A DNA stretch of 64,000 nt from Nocardia coubleae NBRC 108252 (GTDB lineage Bacteria; Actinomycetota; Actinomycetes; Mycobacteriales; Mycobacteriaceae), in the NCBI RefSeq assembly GCF_001612805.1, contig NZ_BDBD01000021.1, positions 62,001 through 126,000 on the forward strand. The letters run 5' to 3'. Of the stretch, positions 1-8,644 are shown piece after piece. Position 1 is the stretch's first letter, and each line of letters starts with the position of its first letter. A model generated the notes under the pieces. The model ran no database searches, was not told the origin of the DNA, and saw only the letters and a list, made by a program, of their open reading frames with translations. The position numbers and the translations under genes were made by a program.

Positions 1-136
1 TCACCCAGACTAGATCCTGTTTCGGCGGGCCGCAGTCGAATCCGTCGCGTGTCCGGATCCCTACCTCGCAGGCGCTGCGACCGCCGGGCGGCGGCCCACC
101 GCGCCTGGCGCCGGAGCCCAGCGCGATAATCGCCGC
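1..136. other. non-coding edge of window
   Basis: No reading frame here looks like a protein. It is the region upstream of the gamma carbonic anhydrase gene. An upstream gene, if there is one, lies outside the window. Confidence 0.5.
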
Positions 137-652
137 ATGATCATCAAGGTGAGCGGGTTCGCGCCCGAGATCGACGAGTCAGCATGGATCGCGCCGAATG
201 CGACCGTGATCGGACGGGTGCGCCTGGGCGCCGAGGTCGGCGTCTGGTACTCGGCGGTACTGCGCGGGGACCTCGAACAGATCACCGTCGGCGCCCGCAC
301 CAACATCCAGGACGGGTGCGTGCTGCACGCCGACCCCGGCTTCCCGCTCACCGTCGGTTCCGGTGTGTCGGTGGGGCACAACGCGATTCTGCACGGGTGC
401 ACCATCGGCGACGACGTGCTCGTCGGCATGGGCGCCACCGTGCTCAACGGCGCGGTGATCGGGGCGGGCACCCTGATCGCGGCCAACGCGCTCATCCCCG
501 AGGGCGCCCAGATTCCGCCCGGCTCGCTGGTTGCCGGGGTGCCGGGAAAGGTGCGTCGCGAGCTCACCGAGGCACAGCAGGACGGCATCAAGCTCAACGC
601 CGCTGTGTACCTACACAATCTCGCCAACCACCGGGACGCCGAAGTGTTGTGA
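137..652 (+). CDS. gamma-class carbonic anhydrase family protein (left-handed beta helix)
   Basis: 171-residue hexapeptide-repeat protein of the gamma carbonic anhydrase/YrdA/PaaY family, expected to be a soluble cytoplasmic trimer. Seen: repeated (I/L/V)-G-x-x-x-x turns across the whole length, and the three histidines that bind zinc in this family at H64, H81 and H86 (contexts VLHADPG and VGHNAILHG). Known: family members hydrate CO2 or are inactive homologues with acyl-CoA-related roles. Inferred: the metal site is intact, but catalytic activity cannot be judged from sequence alone. The length is normal for the family. The gene stands alone and is followed by a 117-bp gap. Confidence 0.9.
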   Translation: MIIKVSGFAPEIDESAWIAPNATVIGRVRLGAEVGVWYSAVLRGDLEQITVGARTNIQDGCVLHADPGFPLTVGSGVSVGHNAILHGCTIGDDVLVGMGATVLNGAVIGAGTLIAANALIPEGAQIPPGSLVAGVPGKVRRELTEAQQDGIKLNAAVYLHNLANHRDAEVL

Positions 653-769
653 CGCATCACACTGAGCAAATGACCAGTAGGGAAACCTGATAACATTTGC
701 CCTGCGTATCGCGACCGGTCCACCGAGTCTTCAGGGCCGGCACCGGTACGCGGGGCAGGAGGTATCACG

Positions 770-958
770 GTGGCATACGCGCAGGTAGGTGTGCACCGAT
801 CCGGGGGCAGGCTCAGCGTGGCCGATATCGCGGCACAACCAGGCGGTATCGAGGCACTCCAGTGCCGTGTTCACGAATTACGTTCCCGGGGTGTGCATTT
901 CGCGGCAAACGCGATAGAGCAAGAGATGGTCGCGCTGGATCTCCCACCACGGGGATAA
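770..958 (+). CDS. small uncharacterised protein upstream of TetR regulator
   Basis: 62-residue ORF beginning at GTG, preceded by a strong AGGAGG at 757-762 with 7 nt spacing, which is the best evidence that it is translated. The product is soluble-looking and mixed alpha/beta in composition, with no signal peptide, membrane helix or cysteine pair. It stops 7 bp before the TetR gene at 966, so the two are probably co-transcribed. I do not recognise the family; a small partner or translational leader of the regulator is possible. Confidence 0.55.
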   Translation: MAYAQVGVHRSGGRLSVADIAAQPGGIEALQCRVHELRSRGVHFAANAIEQEMVALDLPPRG

Positions 959-965
959 TGGGCTG

Positions 966-1583
966 ATGCCCACTGTCTCGACCATCCTCGCGCGGATCCT
1001 GGAAAAACCCGTCACCGACGGGGAGAAACTGCTCGACAGCGCGCTGTCGGCGTTTCTGGATTTCGGGATCAAACGGACAAGTATGGGCGAGATCGCGCGC
1101 CGCGCCGGTATCAGCCCGGCCACCCTGTACCGACGCTTCGAATCCAAGAACGACCTGGTCGAAGCGGTGGGCGTGCGTGAGGCGCAGCGCTATGTCGGCG
1201 AGATCGACGAGCGGGTCCGCGCGGTCACCGAACCCGGGGACCGGCTGGTCGAGATCTTCGTCGCCTTCGTCACGACCATCGCGGGCAACGAACTGCTGCG
1301 GCGGTTGCTCGGCACCGAGCCGGAGATGATCCTGCCCAAACTCACCACCGACGCCGGGCCCATTCTGGCGGTGGGACGCGAATATCTCGCCGACAAGCTG
1401 CGTGAGGTGCAGGCGGGCTCCCCTGACTTCGACCCGGACCTGGTCGCCGAGATCATGGCCCGGCTCGCCTTGTCGCTGGCGCTGACACCCGACGGGCTGA
1501 TCCCGCTCGACGACGCCGAGGCCGGGCGGGAATTCGCGCGCCGCACGCTGCTGCCGATGGTCGGCGTGCGGCCCTCCTACTGA
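966..1583 (+). CDS. TetR/AcrR-family transcriptional regulator
   Basis: 205 residues. The N-terminal 60 residues form a TetR helix-turn-helix (MGEIARRAGISPATLYRRFESKN core), followed by an all-helical ligand-binding domain ending near LPMVGVRPSY. It follows a 62-residue ORF by 7 bp and overlaps the convergent methyltransferase-like gene by 7 bp at the 3' ends. Target and ligand are unknown; members of this family usually repress a neighbouring gene, but none of the neighbours is an obvious target. Confidence 0.9.
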   Translation: MPTVSTILARILEKPVTDGEKLLDSALSAFLDFGIKRTSMGEIARRAGISPATLYRRFESKNDLVEAVGVREAQRYVGEIDERVRAVTEPGDRLVEIFVAFVTTIAGNELLRRLLGTEPEMILPKLTTDAGPILAVGREYLADKLREVQAGSPDFDPDLVAEIMARLALSLALTPDGLIPLDDAEAGREFARRTLLPMVGVRPSY

Positions 1584-3631
1584 GCGGACACCCCGAACGC
1601 CTCGGCGACTGCGTCGTCGACGGCGGCATCGGATACCGGCACACCGTCCTCCATGAGCTCGCGCACGCGGCGCACGATCTCGACGGCCGCCGGACTGCAT
1701 GGATCAGGCAGGGGCAGCCGGGCGACGTACTGGGTGATCCAGCGCCGCCTGCCCGAATACAGGCGGTTGCCGCAGACCGCGTCGTAGAAGCGCAGGCCCA
1801 GCGCCGAATTCGCCACGCCCATCAGGAGATACGCCAGGTCGGTCGCGGACTTGCCTGCGTCGAGGTCGGTGAGCGAGATCCAGTAGCAGTCGCCGTTCAC
1901 CACGGCACCGGAACGGTCGAGGGCGAAGCGGGGCCGTTCGCTGATGTCGGGAAAGACGAGTTTGGGCGCACCCCACAGGTGCGGTCGTTGCGGCACCCAG
2001 ATCTCGTACCACTTGCGGCCGCCGTCGAGAACATAGCGTCGGCCGGACAGAGCCTTCTCATGGGTGCGCAGATACTCTGCTGCGCAGGGGAATTCGGCCA
2101 GATCGACCGGGGTGCGCCGTGTTTGCCGCAGGTCGTAGGGGTAGAGCACTCTGGTGCCACGATCCTTCTTGATCTGCCACCGCTCGAGGTCGTGGTGAGT
2201 GATCAAGGGCTGCAACAGTTCTCGCTCGGGCGTGGGGTCGAGGTCGTCCCAGTGGTCGGAGATGAACACCCGATCGGCGGTCGTCTTGATACCCACCCGG
2301 ATTCGCGCGGTCTCGCCGAAGGTGTGCCAGGTTCGGTCGGCGATCTTGTCGAGCCAACGGTCGACGGCCGGCCGCGACATCCGCCAGACCGTCTCGCCGT
2401 GCGGAGGTTCGTGCCCGGTGATCACCCGGCCGGCCGACGGCCCGTTCGCCGCTTCCCGCCCCTGCGATGCCAACGTCCCCACTTCAACCGCGAACACACG
2501 TCCCCCAGCCCCGACCAGGCAGTCGGCGTCCCCGGCCAGCGCATCGAACAGGTCTGTACCGCAGCCTGTTTCGTCACCAGTTCGCTCATAGACGGAGACA
2601 TACCGGCAACCGATCGAGCTCTCGGCAACGTTCGCCGGATCGCTTCGCTTCGAGAATCCGCCGGCGGACAGGGAATCGGTGGGCACGATCGCGGGCGCCG
2701 CAGCACTGCCCGCCGCAGTGTCGGACGCCGCAGTACCGCCCGCCGCAGCACCGCCCGCCGCAGTGCCGGACGCCGCAGTGCCGGACGCCGCAGCACCGCC
2801 CGCCGCAGTGCCCCCCGTCGCAGTGCCGGACGCCGAGGTGGAAGCTGCGGCATATGCGCGCGTTCTGCGGTTCTGATGCGCGTTGTCGGCGCCTACACCG
2901 CTCGCACCGTCACCGGCCGGGATCGTGTCTTCGCCGGGAAGCACGCGGGCATGCGCGACGCTCGCGGCTGATCTGGTGGCAATGGTGATCGCGGGGAGGA
3001 CGGCAGCGGAGAAGAGCTTGGTGTCGCCGAGGTCGTAGAGCTCGACCGGGGTCAGGTCGGCGGTGAGGATGCGGCGCAGGTTGGCACCCGCGCGGGTGGT
3101 GAGAAACCTGTTGGCGCAGAGCAATCCGAGCACTCCACCCGGCGCGAGGAGACGCGGCGCCAAGGCAACGAAGGGGTGGGTGAGATCGATGCGCCCACGG
3201 AGCCCGAATTTTCGGCTGAGCAGTTGCGCGGTGGCCCCGCCGAGCTGCTGCGTGCGCACATACGGCGGGTTGCTGATGATCAGATCGAAGGAGCCCTTCG
3301 CCAGACGCGGCGCCTTCGCCAGGAAATCCCCCGCCCGGCAGCGGATCTCGACCCCTGCGGCCGCGGCCCGCGCCACCGTTTCACCGACGGCGGCACGGTC
3401 CAGGTCGTACCCGGTGAGCCGGACCGCGACACCCGGTGCGCACGACACCATCTCGCGATGCACCGCGAGCAGCAGCTCCCCGTCCCCACAGGCCGGGTCG
3501 AGCACCCGCAACTCGGCGCCACACGGGGCGTACAGCAGTGCCCGACGCGCCAGAAACCGCGCCAGCTCCGGCGGGGTGTAGTGCCTGCCGTGCCGTTTGC
3601 GCTCCTGCGCATCGCGGGACTGCAACGCCAT
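1577..3631 (-). CDS. Eco57I/TaqI-like adenine-N6 DNA methyltransferase with low-complexity insert
   Basis: 684 residues. Seen: an N-terminal RHYTPPELARFLARR box typical of class-I N6-adenine methylases, SAM-binding motif I (DPACGDGELL, near residue 46), catalytic NPPY motif (IISNPPYV, near 137-144), and a C-terminal half with the look of a TaqI/Eco57I target-recognition region (HLWGAPKLVFPDISERPRF, then GNRLYSGRRRWITQY). Between about residues 240 and 320 sits an Ala/Gly/Thr/Ser-rich insert with a 5-residue repeat. No PD-(D/E)XK nuclease motif is apparent and no restriction or specificity gene is adjacent, so it is probably an orphan methylase or a nuclease-less type IIG relative. Modification of adenine in a specific site is inferred. 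Confidence 0.82.
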   Translation of the reverse strand: MALQSRDAQERKRHGRHYTPPELARFLARRALLYAPCGAELRVLDPACGDGELLLAVHREMVSCAPGVAVRLTGYDLDRAAVGETVARAAAAGVEIRCRAGDFLAKAPRLAKGSFDLIISNPPYVRTQQLGGATAQLLSRKFGLRGRIDLTHPFVALAPRLLAPGGVLGLLCANRFLTTRAGANLRRILTADLTPVELYDLGDTKLFSAAVLPAITIATRSAASVAHARVLPGEDTIPAGDGASGVGADNAHQNRRTRAYAAASTSASGTATGGTAAGGAAASGTAASGTAAGGAAAGGTAASDTAAGSAAAPAIVPTDSLSAGGFSKRSDPANVAESSIGCRYVSVYERTGDETGCGTDLFDALAGDADCLVGAGGRVFAVEVGTLASQGREAANGPSAGRVITGHEPPHGETVWRMSRPAVDRWLDKIADRTWHTFGETARIRVGIKTTADRVFISDHWDDLDPTPERELLQPLITHHDLERWQIKKDRGTRVLYPYDLRQTRRTPVDLAEFPCAAEYLRTHEKALSGRRYVLDGGRKWYEIWVPQRPHLWGAPKLVFPDISERPRFALDRSGAVVNGDCYWISLTDLDAGKSATDLAYLLMGVANSALGLRFYDAVCGNRLYSGRRRWITQYVARLPLPDPCSPAAVEIVRRVRELMEDGVPVSDAAVDDAVAEAFGVSAQ
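2700..2834 (-). repeat. nine tandem 15-bp units inside the methyltransferase gene
   Basis: Nine consecutive 15-bp units of the form GCAG(T/C)(G/A)CCG(G/C)(A/C)CGCC on the plus strand. On the coding (minus) strand each unit gives five residues, (S/G/D)-(G/D/T)-(T/A)-A-A. Copies differ at a few positions, and several are identical. Because the unit is a multiple of three, gain or loss of copies changes the linker length without breaking the frame. Confidence 0.85.
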
Positions 3632-3795
3632 GGGTCCGATTGTGCCCCGCCACGCCCCGATTGCGCGTCAGGCGCGGGCTGCCATCGCCCCCGGCCACAG
3701 TCGGCCGCCCCCGACCCGTGCGTGGTGTGACCCGGACGCGCCCGTGGGAATCGGGTCAGGATCGGGGCGGCGACGCGCGGTAGGGTCGGCTCGCT

Positions 3796-5610
3796 ATGTT
3801 GAAATTCCGCACCGCCGCGATCGCTGCGGCGGCTCTCCCGTTGTTGTTGCCCGTACCGGCGCAGGCGGATCCCGCCGAATACGCGCCGACCATGATCATC
3901 CTCGACGCCTCGGGTTCGATGGAACGCCCGGATCGCGGCGGGACCATGATGGACGCAGCCAAACAGGCTGTCCGTACCTTCGTCGATTCGGCGCCGGCAC
4001 AAGCCTCGGTCGGCCTCACCACCTACGGCACGGGTACCGGTAACACCGAGGCGGAGAAAACTCAGGGCTGCCGCGACGTGCAGGTGCTGCACCAGCCGAA
4101 CACCTTGGACAAGGCCGCGCTCACCACCGCCGTCGACGGCATCCAGGCGCGGGGTTGGACGCCGATGGGTACCGCGCTGCGGCAGGCCGCCGACGCGCTG
4201 CCCGATTCGGGGCCGCGGTCCATCGTGCTGGTCTCCGACGGTGACGACACGTGCGCACCGCCGGATCCGTGCGAAGTCGCCGCCGAACTGAAGCGGGCGG
4301 GCGTCGATCTCGTCGTGCACGCGATCGGTTTCGCCGTCGACGACAAGGCCCGTGCCCAGCTCACCTGCATGGCTCAGGCGACGGGCGGCACCTACACCGA
4401 TGCCGCCGACGGCGCCGCCCTCGAGCGTGTCCTGCCCCGCGTGAGTTCCACCGCCCTGCGCAACTACCAGGCCACCGGAACACCCATCACCGGCGCCGCC
4501 GAGTACGGTTCGGCGCCGGCGGCGAAGGCGGGCCAGTACCTCGACACGATCGGTCAGCACGAGAAGCGGTATTACGCCGTCGATGTGCCCGAGGGCGCCA
4601 CCGCCCATTTCACCGGCATCGTGTCGTTCCCCCGCGCGAAGGACGTCTCGACCACCGAGGACATGAACGCCCTCGAACTGCGCGTCCGCGACCGCGCGGG
4701 CACCGACTGCGGGAAGCGCGAACGCGAACTCGAAACCCGCTCCAGCGACGGTGTCGCCCTCACCGTCGCCACCACGTTCGACGGCGCCGCCGAGTCGAGC
4801 GGCACCTGCAGTGGTGGCGGCCGCTACTACTTCGAGGTGAACTGGGACCTCGCCTCGGCGGGTGCGCCCGCTCGCCTGCCGATGGAGATCCTGATCGGCA
4901 TCGAACCGGGCGTCACCGATCCCGGGCCTGCGGCAACCCCGACGCCCGTCACCTTCACCGACCCGGGCGGGCCGGTCCAGCCGGTGACCGGCGGTGGCTC
5001 CTTCACCGTCGCCGCCACGCTCCCCGGCAGCGGAAAGCTCAGTGACACACTGCAATCGGGTGAGTTCGTCTTCTACCGGGTCCGCCTGGACTGGGGTCAG
5101 GGGCTGGCCTATCGCGTGCAGTTCGCCGAGACCGGCGGCGCGAACAACACCTCGGCGGCGAACGTGGAGACCGTGCTGTACTCGCCGCTCGGCCGTGAGA
5201 TCGCCACCGACACCAACGCCTACACCGGCCGATCCAGTGCCGAGCTGTCGGTGGAGTCGGTTCCGGTCCGCTACACCAATCGCGAGCAGTCCGACTCCGG
5301 GGTGAAACAGCAAGCGATCGCGGGCTGGCACTATCTCGCGGTGAAGGTCGGCCAGCCGTCGGGCGCGGATGCGATGCCGCCGACGCCGGTGCAGCTCGAC
5401 ATCAGCGTCTCGGGCACGGCCGAACCCGGCCCGGCCTATCGCGGCGGGGGCGACGTGCTCGGCGAGCAGAGCCGGGACCAGCTGGTGACAGTGGACGGAT
5501 CAACGGCCACCACCCGCCCGTGGACCCTGTACGCGCTGGTCGGCGCGGGCATTGTGTTGCTCGTCGGTATCGGCGTCGCCGTGGTCGTGGTCGTGCGCCG
5601 CCGAGCCTGA
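3796..5610 (+). CDS. secreted, membrane-anchored von Willebrand factor A domain protein
   Basis: 604 residues. N-terminal signal peptide (hydrophobic run ending AQA, about residue 25), then a vWA domain with the MIDAS motif D-A-S-G-S-M near residue 36 and the later TCAPPDPC loop. A long extracellular beta-rich region follows, and a single C-terminal membrane helix (LVGAGIVLLVGIGVAVVVVV) ends in RRRA. The protein is therefore exported and anchored with the bulk outside the membrane. Known: such proteins bind divalent metal and mediate protein contacts. The partner is unknown and no chaperone or secretion gene is adjacent. Confidence 0.85.
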   Translation: MLKFRTAAIAAAALPLLLPVPAQADPAEYAPTMIILDASGSMERPDRGGTMMDAAKQAVRTFVDSAPAQASVGLTTYGTGTGNTEAEKTQGCRDVQVLHQPNTLDKAALTTAVDGIQARGWTPMGTALRQAADALPDSGPRSIVLVSDGDDTCAPPDPCEVAAELKRAGVDLVVHAIGFAVDDKARAQLTCMAQATGGTYTDAADGAALERVLPRVSSTALRNYQATGTPITGAAEYGSAPAAKAGQYLDTIGQHEKRYYAVDVPEGATAHFTGIVSFPRAKDVSTTEDMNALELRVRDRAGTDCGKRERELETRSSDGVALTVATTFDGAAESSGTCSGGGRYYFEVNWDLASAGAPARLPMEILIGIEPGVTDPGPAATPTPVTFTDPGGPVQPVTGGGSFTVAATLPGSGKLSDTLQSGEFVFYRVRLDWGQGLAYRVQFAETGGANNTSAANVETVLYSPLGREIATDTNAYTGRSSAELSVESVPVRYTNREQSDSGVKQQAIAGWHYLAVKVGQPSGADAMPPTPVQLDISVSGTAEPGPAYRGGGDVLGEQSRDQLVTVDGSTATTRPWTLYALVGAGIVLLVGIGVAVVVVVRRRA

Positions 5611-5754
5611 TCCCTCCCGGATCCCTTCTCGCGCCCCTACCGTGCCAGTCGGCGGCCATGACCGTCGGCCGACGGACTCGCCGAGCAGAACCCGCCCCGT
5701 CCGAATCTTCGTGGCGCGGGCGGGTTCCGCGTTTCCGCCCCGACTGCTAAGTTG

Positions 5755-5769
5755 GTCTCAAAATGAGAC
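5755..5769. promoter_or_regulatory. perfect palindrome upstream of nitroreductase
   Basis: GTCTCA-AAA-TGAGAC, a perfect 6-bp inverted repeat with a 3-bp spacer, followed by the further imperfect partner TTCTC at 5773-5777. It sits 33 bp before the preferred nitroreductase start and would fall on the start codon if translation began at 5763. Candidate operator for a dimeric regulator; the regulator is not identified. Confidence 0.45.
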
Positions 5770-5801
5770 TAGTTCTCACGACCGACCGAGGGAGCCGCGC
5801 G

Positions 5802-6491
5802 ATGGCGCCGACCGATCACCCCGATTTCGCCGCCCTACGGCGCCTGGCCGACGAACGCTGGACCTGCCGCCAGTTCAAGCCCGATCAGGTCGAGCGCGCC
5901 ACGATCGAACAACTCCTCGCCCTCGGGCAGCGCACCCCGTCCTGGTGCAACACCCAGCCCTGGCAGATCGTCGTGACCGCGGGCGACGGCACCGACCGGT
6001 TCCGCAAGGAACTGCTGGCCCACATCCAAACCGCTGCCAACACACCGGATTTCGAATTCCCGGTCGCCTACGAAGGCGTCTACCGGGAACGGCGGCGCGC
6101 CTGCGGATTCCAGCTCTACGACAGCGTCGGCATCGTCAAGGGCGACCACGAGAAGACCATGCGCCAGATGGTGCGCAATTTCGAACTCTTCGACGCACCG
6201 CACGTCGCGATCGTCACCTCCGAGGCCGACCTCGGGGTGTACGGCGCCATCGACTGCGGGCTGTGGCTGGAGAACTTCCTGCTCGGCGCCCAGGCTCTCG
6301 GCCTCGGCGCCGCACCCCAGGCGGCGCTGGCCTCCTACTCCCCCTTCATCCACGAGTACTTCGGCATCCCCGACACCCGCAAGGTCGTCTTCGGCGTCTC
6401 CTTCGGCTACCCCGACCTCGACCACCCGATCAATAGCTTCCGCACCGCCCGAGCCCCCCTCGACGACCAGGTCACCTGGCACACTTCCTGA
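5802..6491 (+). CDS. nitroreductase family flavoprotein
   Basis: 229 residues from the preferred ATG at 5802, which has GAGGGAG about 8 nt upstream; an ATG at 5763 in the same frame lies inside a palindrome and is less likely. Seen: the RRxxRxF-like FMN start (RWTCRQFKPDQV), the APSxxNxQPW-type loop (TPSWCNTQPWQ) and the C-terminal glycine-rich FMN region (QALGLGAAPQAA). The family is an FMN-dependent NAD(P)H oxidoreductase acting on nitroaromatics, quinones or unsaturated carbonyls. It is convergent with an HxlR regulator, from which it is separated by a strong bidirectional hairpin. Confidence 0.88.
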   Translation: MAPTDHPDFAALRRLADERWTCRQFKPDQVERATIEQLLALGQRTPSWCNTQPWQIVVTAGDGTDRFRKELLAHIQTAANTPDFEFPVAYEGVYRERRRACGFQLYDSVGIVKGDHEKTMRQMVRNFELFDAPHVAIVTSEADLGVYGAIDCGLWLENFLLGAQALGLGAAPQAALASYSPFIHEYFGIPDTRKVVFGVSFGYPDLDHPINSFRTARAPLDDQVTWHTS

Positions 6492-6495
6492 ATCA

Positions 6496-6540
6496 CGCTC
6501 TGGTGGCGGAAGCGCCCGAGAAGCGGCCGCCACCAGAGCG
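6496..6540. terminator. bidirectional terminator hairpin (repeat element copy 1)
   Basis: Perfect 13-bp inverted repeat CGCTCTGGTGGCG / CGCCACCAGAGCG with a 19-nt loop, placed between the convergent nitroreductase and HxlR genes. Read on the minus strand, this element is very similar in sequence to the hairpin at 32116-32176. Confidence 0.75.
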
Positions 6541-6558
6541 CGGTGATCGATTGACCAG

Positions 6559-7014
6559 TCAGGCGACGCCGGTGATGCCGGGGCCAGCCTGCGGTTCGAT
6601 GTCACGGGCGGTGACCTCGGCGTGGCACGCGTCGCAGGTGAGGTGGACGTGGGCTTCGCCGGTGCAGTCGTGGTGGCGGTATTCGACCGGTGGGCCCTCG
6701 GGGGCCATGTAGGTGTCGCCCCAGTCGCGGATGGCCATCAGGATCGGGTAGATGGCGTGGCCTTTTTCGGTGAGGCGGTATTCCTCGTAGGCGCCGTCGT
6801 CGACGGGGCGTTTGACGAGGATGTCGTGCTCGATGAGGCGATCGAGTCGGTCGTGCAGGCGGCTGCGGGAGATGCCGAGCGCGCTCTGGAAGGCATTGAA
6901 CCGGCGGACGCCCGCGAAGCAGTACTTCAGGATCAGCAGCGTCCAGCGGTCACCGAGGATCACCAGGGGCCGCGTGATGGAACACGGGGCATCGGCAAGC
7001 TCCTCATAACGCAC
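6559..7014 (-). CDS. HxlR-family transcriptional regulator
   Basis: 151 residues with an HxlR winged helix-turn-helix (CSITRPLVILGDRWTLLIL, then LGISRSRLHDRLDRL and the beta-hairpin wing VDDGAYEEYRLTEKG). The C-terminal tail carries HHDCTGEAHVHLTCDACHAEV, a His/Cys cluster that could bind a metal; this is an addition to the basic family fold and is also seen in some longer HxlR proteins. Such regulators often sense aldehydes, quinones or redox stress. The convergent nitroreductase is a plausible but unproven target. The start is a GTG at 7014. Confidence 0.85.
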   Translation of the reverse strand: MRYEELADAPCSITRPLVILGDRWTLLILKYCFAGVRRFNAFQSALGISRSRLHDRLDRLIEHDILVKRPVDDGAYEEYRLTEKGHAIYPILMAIRDWGDTYMAPEGPPVEYRHHDCTGEAHVHLTCDACHAEVTARDIEPQAGPGITGVA

Positions 7015-7050
7015 CCTGCCATTATGCGCCGCGGTGCTGTGCGGACAGGA

Positions 7051-7082
7051 AAACGGCCGCCTCGACGACGAGGCGGCCGTTT
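7051..7082 (-). terminator. terminator of the fabD-acpM-kasA-accD6 unit
   Basis: Perfect 14-bp stem (AAACGGCCGCCTCG / CGAGGCGGCCGTTT) with a 4-nt loop, just beyond the accD6 stop. On the minus strand the stem is followed by a short T-run, as in an intrinsic terminator. Confidence 0.85.
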
Positions 7083-7092
7083 CCCGGTCAGC

Positions 7093-8538
7093 TCACAGCG
7101 GGATGTTCTTGTGGTGACTCTTGCGGGCAGGCGCCGAGGCCAACGCCGCGGCGAGAGTGCTGCGGGTCTTGGCCGGGTCGATCACCTCGTCGACCACGCC
7201 GATCGCGACGGCGCGTTCCACTCCGCCCGCGATCCGCTCGTGCTCGGCGGTGAGCCGCTCGTGCAGCGCCTCACGCTCCTCTTCCGGTGCGGCGGCCAGC
7301 GCCTTCTTGTGCAGGATGCCGACCGCGGCCTTGGCACCCATCACGGCGACTTCCGAACCGGGCCAGGCGAATACGGCCGTGGCACCGAGGGCGCGCGCGT
7401 TCATGGCGATGTAGGCGCCGCCGTAGATCTTGCGGGTCACCAGGGTGACGCGCGGAACGCGAGCCTCGGCGAAGGCGTGCAGCAGCTTGGCGCCGCGACG
7501 CACCACACCCTCGAGTTCCTGACCGACACCCGGCAGGTAGCCGGGAACGTCGGTGACCACGATCAGCGGAATGCCGAACGCATCGCACAACCGCACGAAA
7601 CGCGCGGCCTTCTCGGCACTTTCGGAGTTCAGGCAGCCACCCAGACGCAGCGGGTTGTTGGCGAGCACACCGACCGTGCGCCCACCGAGGCGGCCGAGAC
7701 CGGTCACCATGCTGCGCGCGTAACCGCCCTGCAGCTCCTCGAACGACGACTCGGTCGCGCCGTCGGGCGACTCCACATTGTCGAGCAGCTCGTGGATGAT
7801 CGGCTTCACGTCGTAGGCGCGCTTGGCCGACTCCGGCATCATCGCCTTGAGGTCGACATCACCGTGCGCGGCCGCGACCAGGTCGAACTCGCCCTGCTCG
7901 GCGAACATCGACACCAGCCTGCGGGCCCGGTGCAGCGCGTCGGCCTCGTCGTCGGCGGCGATATGGCAGACGCCGGACTTCTTGAAGTGTGTGGTGGGAC
8001 CACCGAGGGTCTCCATGTCGACGTTCTCGCCCGTCACCGAGCGCACCACGTCGGGACCGGTGACGAACACGCGGCCCTCGGGCGCCATGATGACCACATC
8101 GGTCAGCGCGGGACCGTAGGCGGCGCCGCCGGCGGCGAAGCCGAGCACCACCGAAATCTGGGGAACGAGCCCGGACGCGCGGACCATGGCCTCGAAGACC
8201 AGCCCGACCGCGTGCAGCGCCTCGACACCCTCGGCCAGGCGTGCGCCGCCGGAGTGCCACAGGCCGACCACGGGGATGCCGGATTCGATAGCGGTGTCGA
8301 TCGCGTCGACGATGTGCTTGCAACCCTCGACGCCCATCGCGCCACCCATCACGGTGGCGTCGGAGCAGTACGCGACGGTGCGGACACCGTCGACCTCGCC
8401 GATCGCGGCGAGCACACCGGAGCGGTCGCGGGGATGCAGCGGCAGGATCGTGCCGGGGTCGAAGAAGCGCTGGAGCCGGCCGAGCGGGTCACGCGGGTCG
8501 GTGACCGAATCCTGAAACGCGGGAGCAATGATGGTCAT
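7093..8538 (-). CDS. accD6: acyl-CoA carboxylase beta (carboxyltransferase) subunit AccD6
   Basis: 481 residues starting MTIIAPAF; the ATG at 8538 has AGGAG 8 nt upstream, so the longer 551-residue frame is not used. Seen: the carboxyltransferase N and C domains with glycine-rich oxyanion loops (GFAAGGAAYGPALTD; GGAYIAMNARALGA) and the acyl-CoA-binding SGGARLAEGVEAL segment. Known: AccD6 with a biotinylated alpha subunit makes malonyl-CoA for FAS-II mycolate synthesis. It is the last gene of the fabD-acpM-kasA-accD6 series, 106 bp after kasA, with a strong terminator behind it. Placement in this cluster makes the AccD6 assignment firm; the alpha subunit is encoded elsewhere. Confidence 0.93.
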   Translation of the reverse strand: MTIIAPAFQDSVTDPRDPLGRLQRFFDPGTILPLHPRDRSGVLAAIGEVDGVRTVAYCSDATVMGGAMGVEGCKHIVDAIDTAIESGIPVVGLWHSGGARLAEGVEALHAVGLVFEAMVRASGLVPQISVVLGFAAGGAAYGPALTDVVIMAPEGRVFVTGPDVVRSVTGENVDMETLGGPTTHFKKSGVCHIAADDEADALHRARRLVSMFAEQGEFDLVAAAHGDVDLKAMMPESAKRAYDVKPIIHELLDNVESPDGATESSFEELQGGYARSMVTGLGRLGGRTVGVLANNPLRLGGCLNSESAEKAARFVRLCDAFGIPLIVVTDVPGYLPGVGQELEGVVRRGAKLLHAFAEARVPRVTLVTRKIYGGAYIAMNARALGATAVFAWPGSEVAVMGAKAAVGILHKKALAAAPEEEREALHERLTAEHERIAGGVERAVAIGVVDEVIDPAKTRSTLAAALASAPARKSHHKNIPL

Positions 8539-8644
8539 CGCGTCCACTCCTACCTTCGTTGTCGAAAATCTCTCGGCCTCCGCCGGATCACGGCGGAGGG
8601 TCGAACCATTCAGTTGGCCGACCCCCCACCGGGAAATCCGTGCG

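Noticed and set aside
2700..2834. CRISPR-like direct repeats
   Set aside because: The 15-bp units are directly adjacent with no spacers, and they keep the methyltransferase frame; they are a coding minisatellite.
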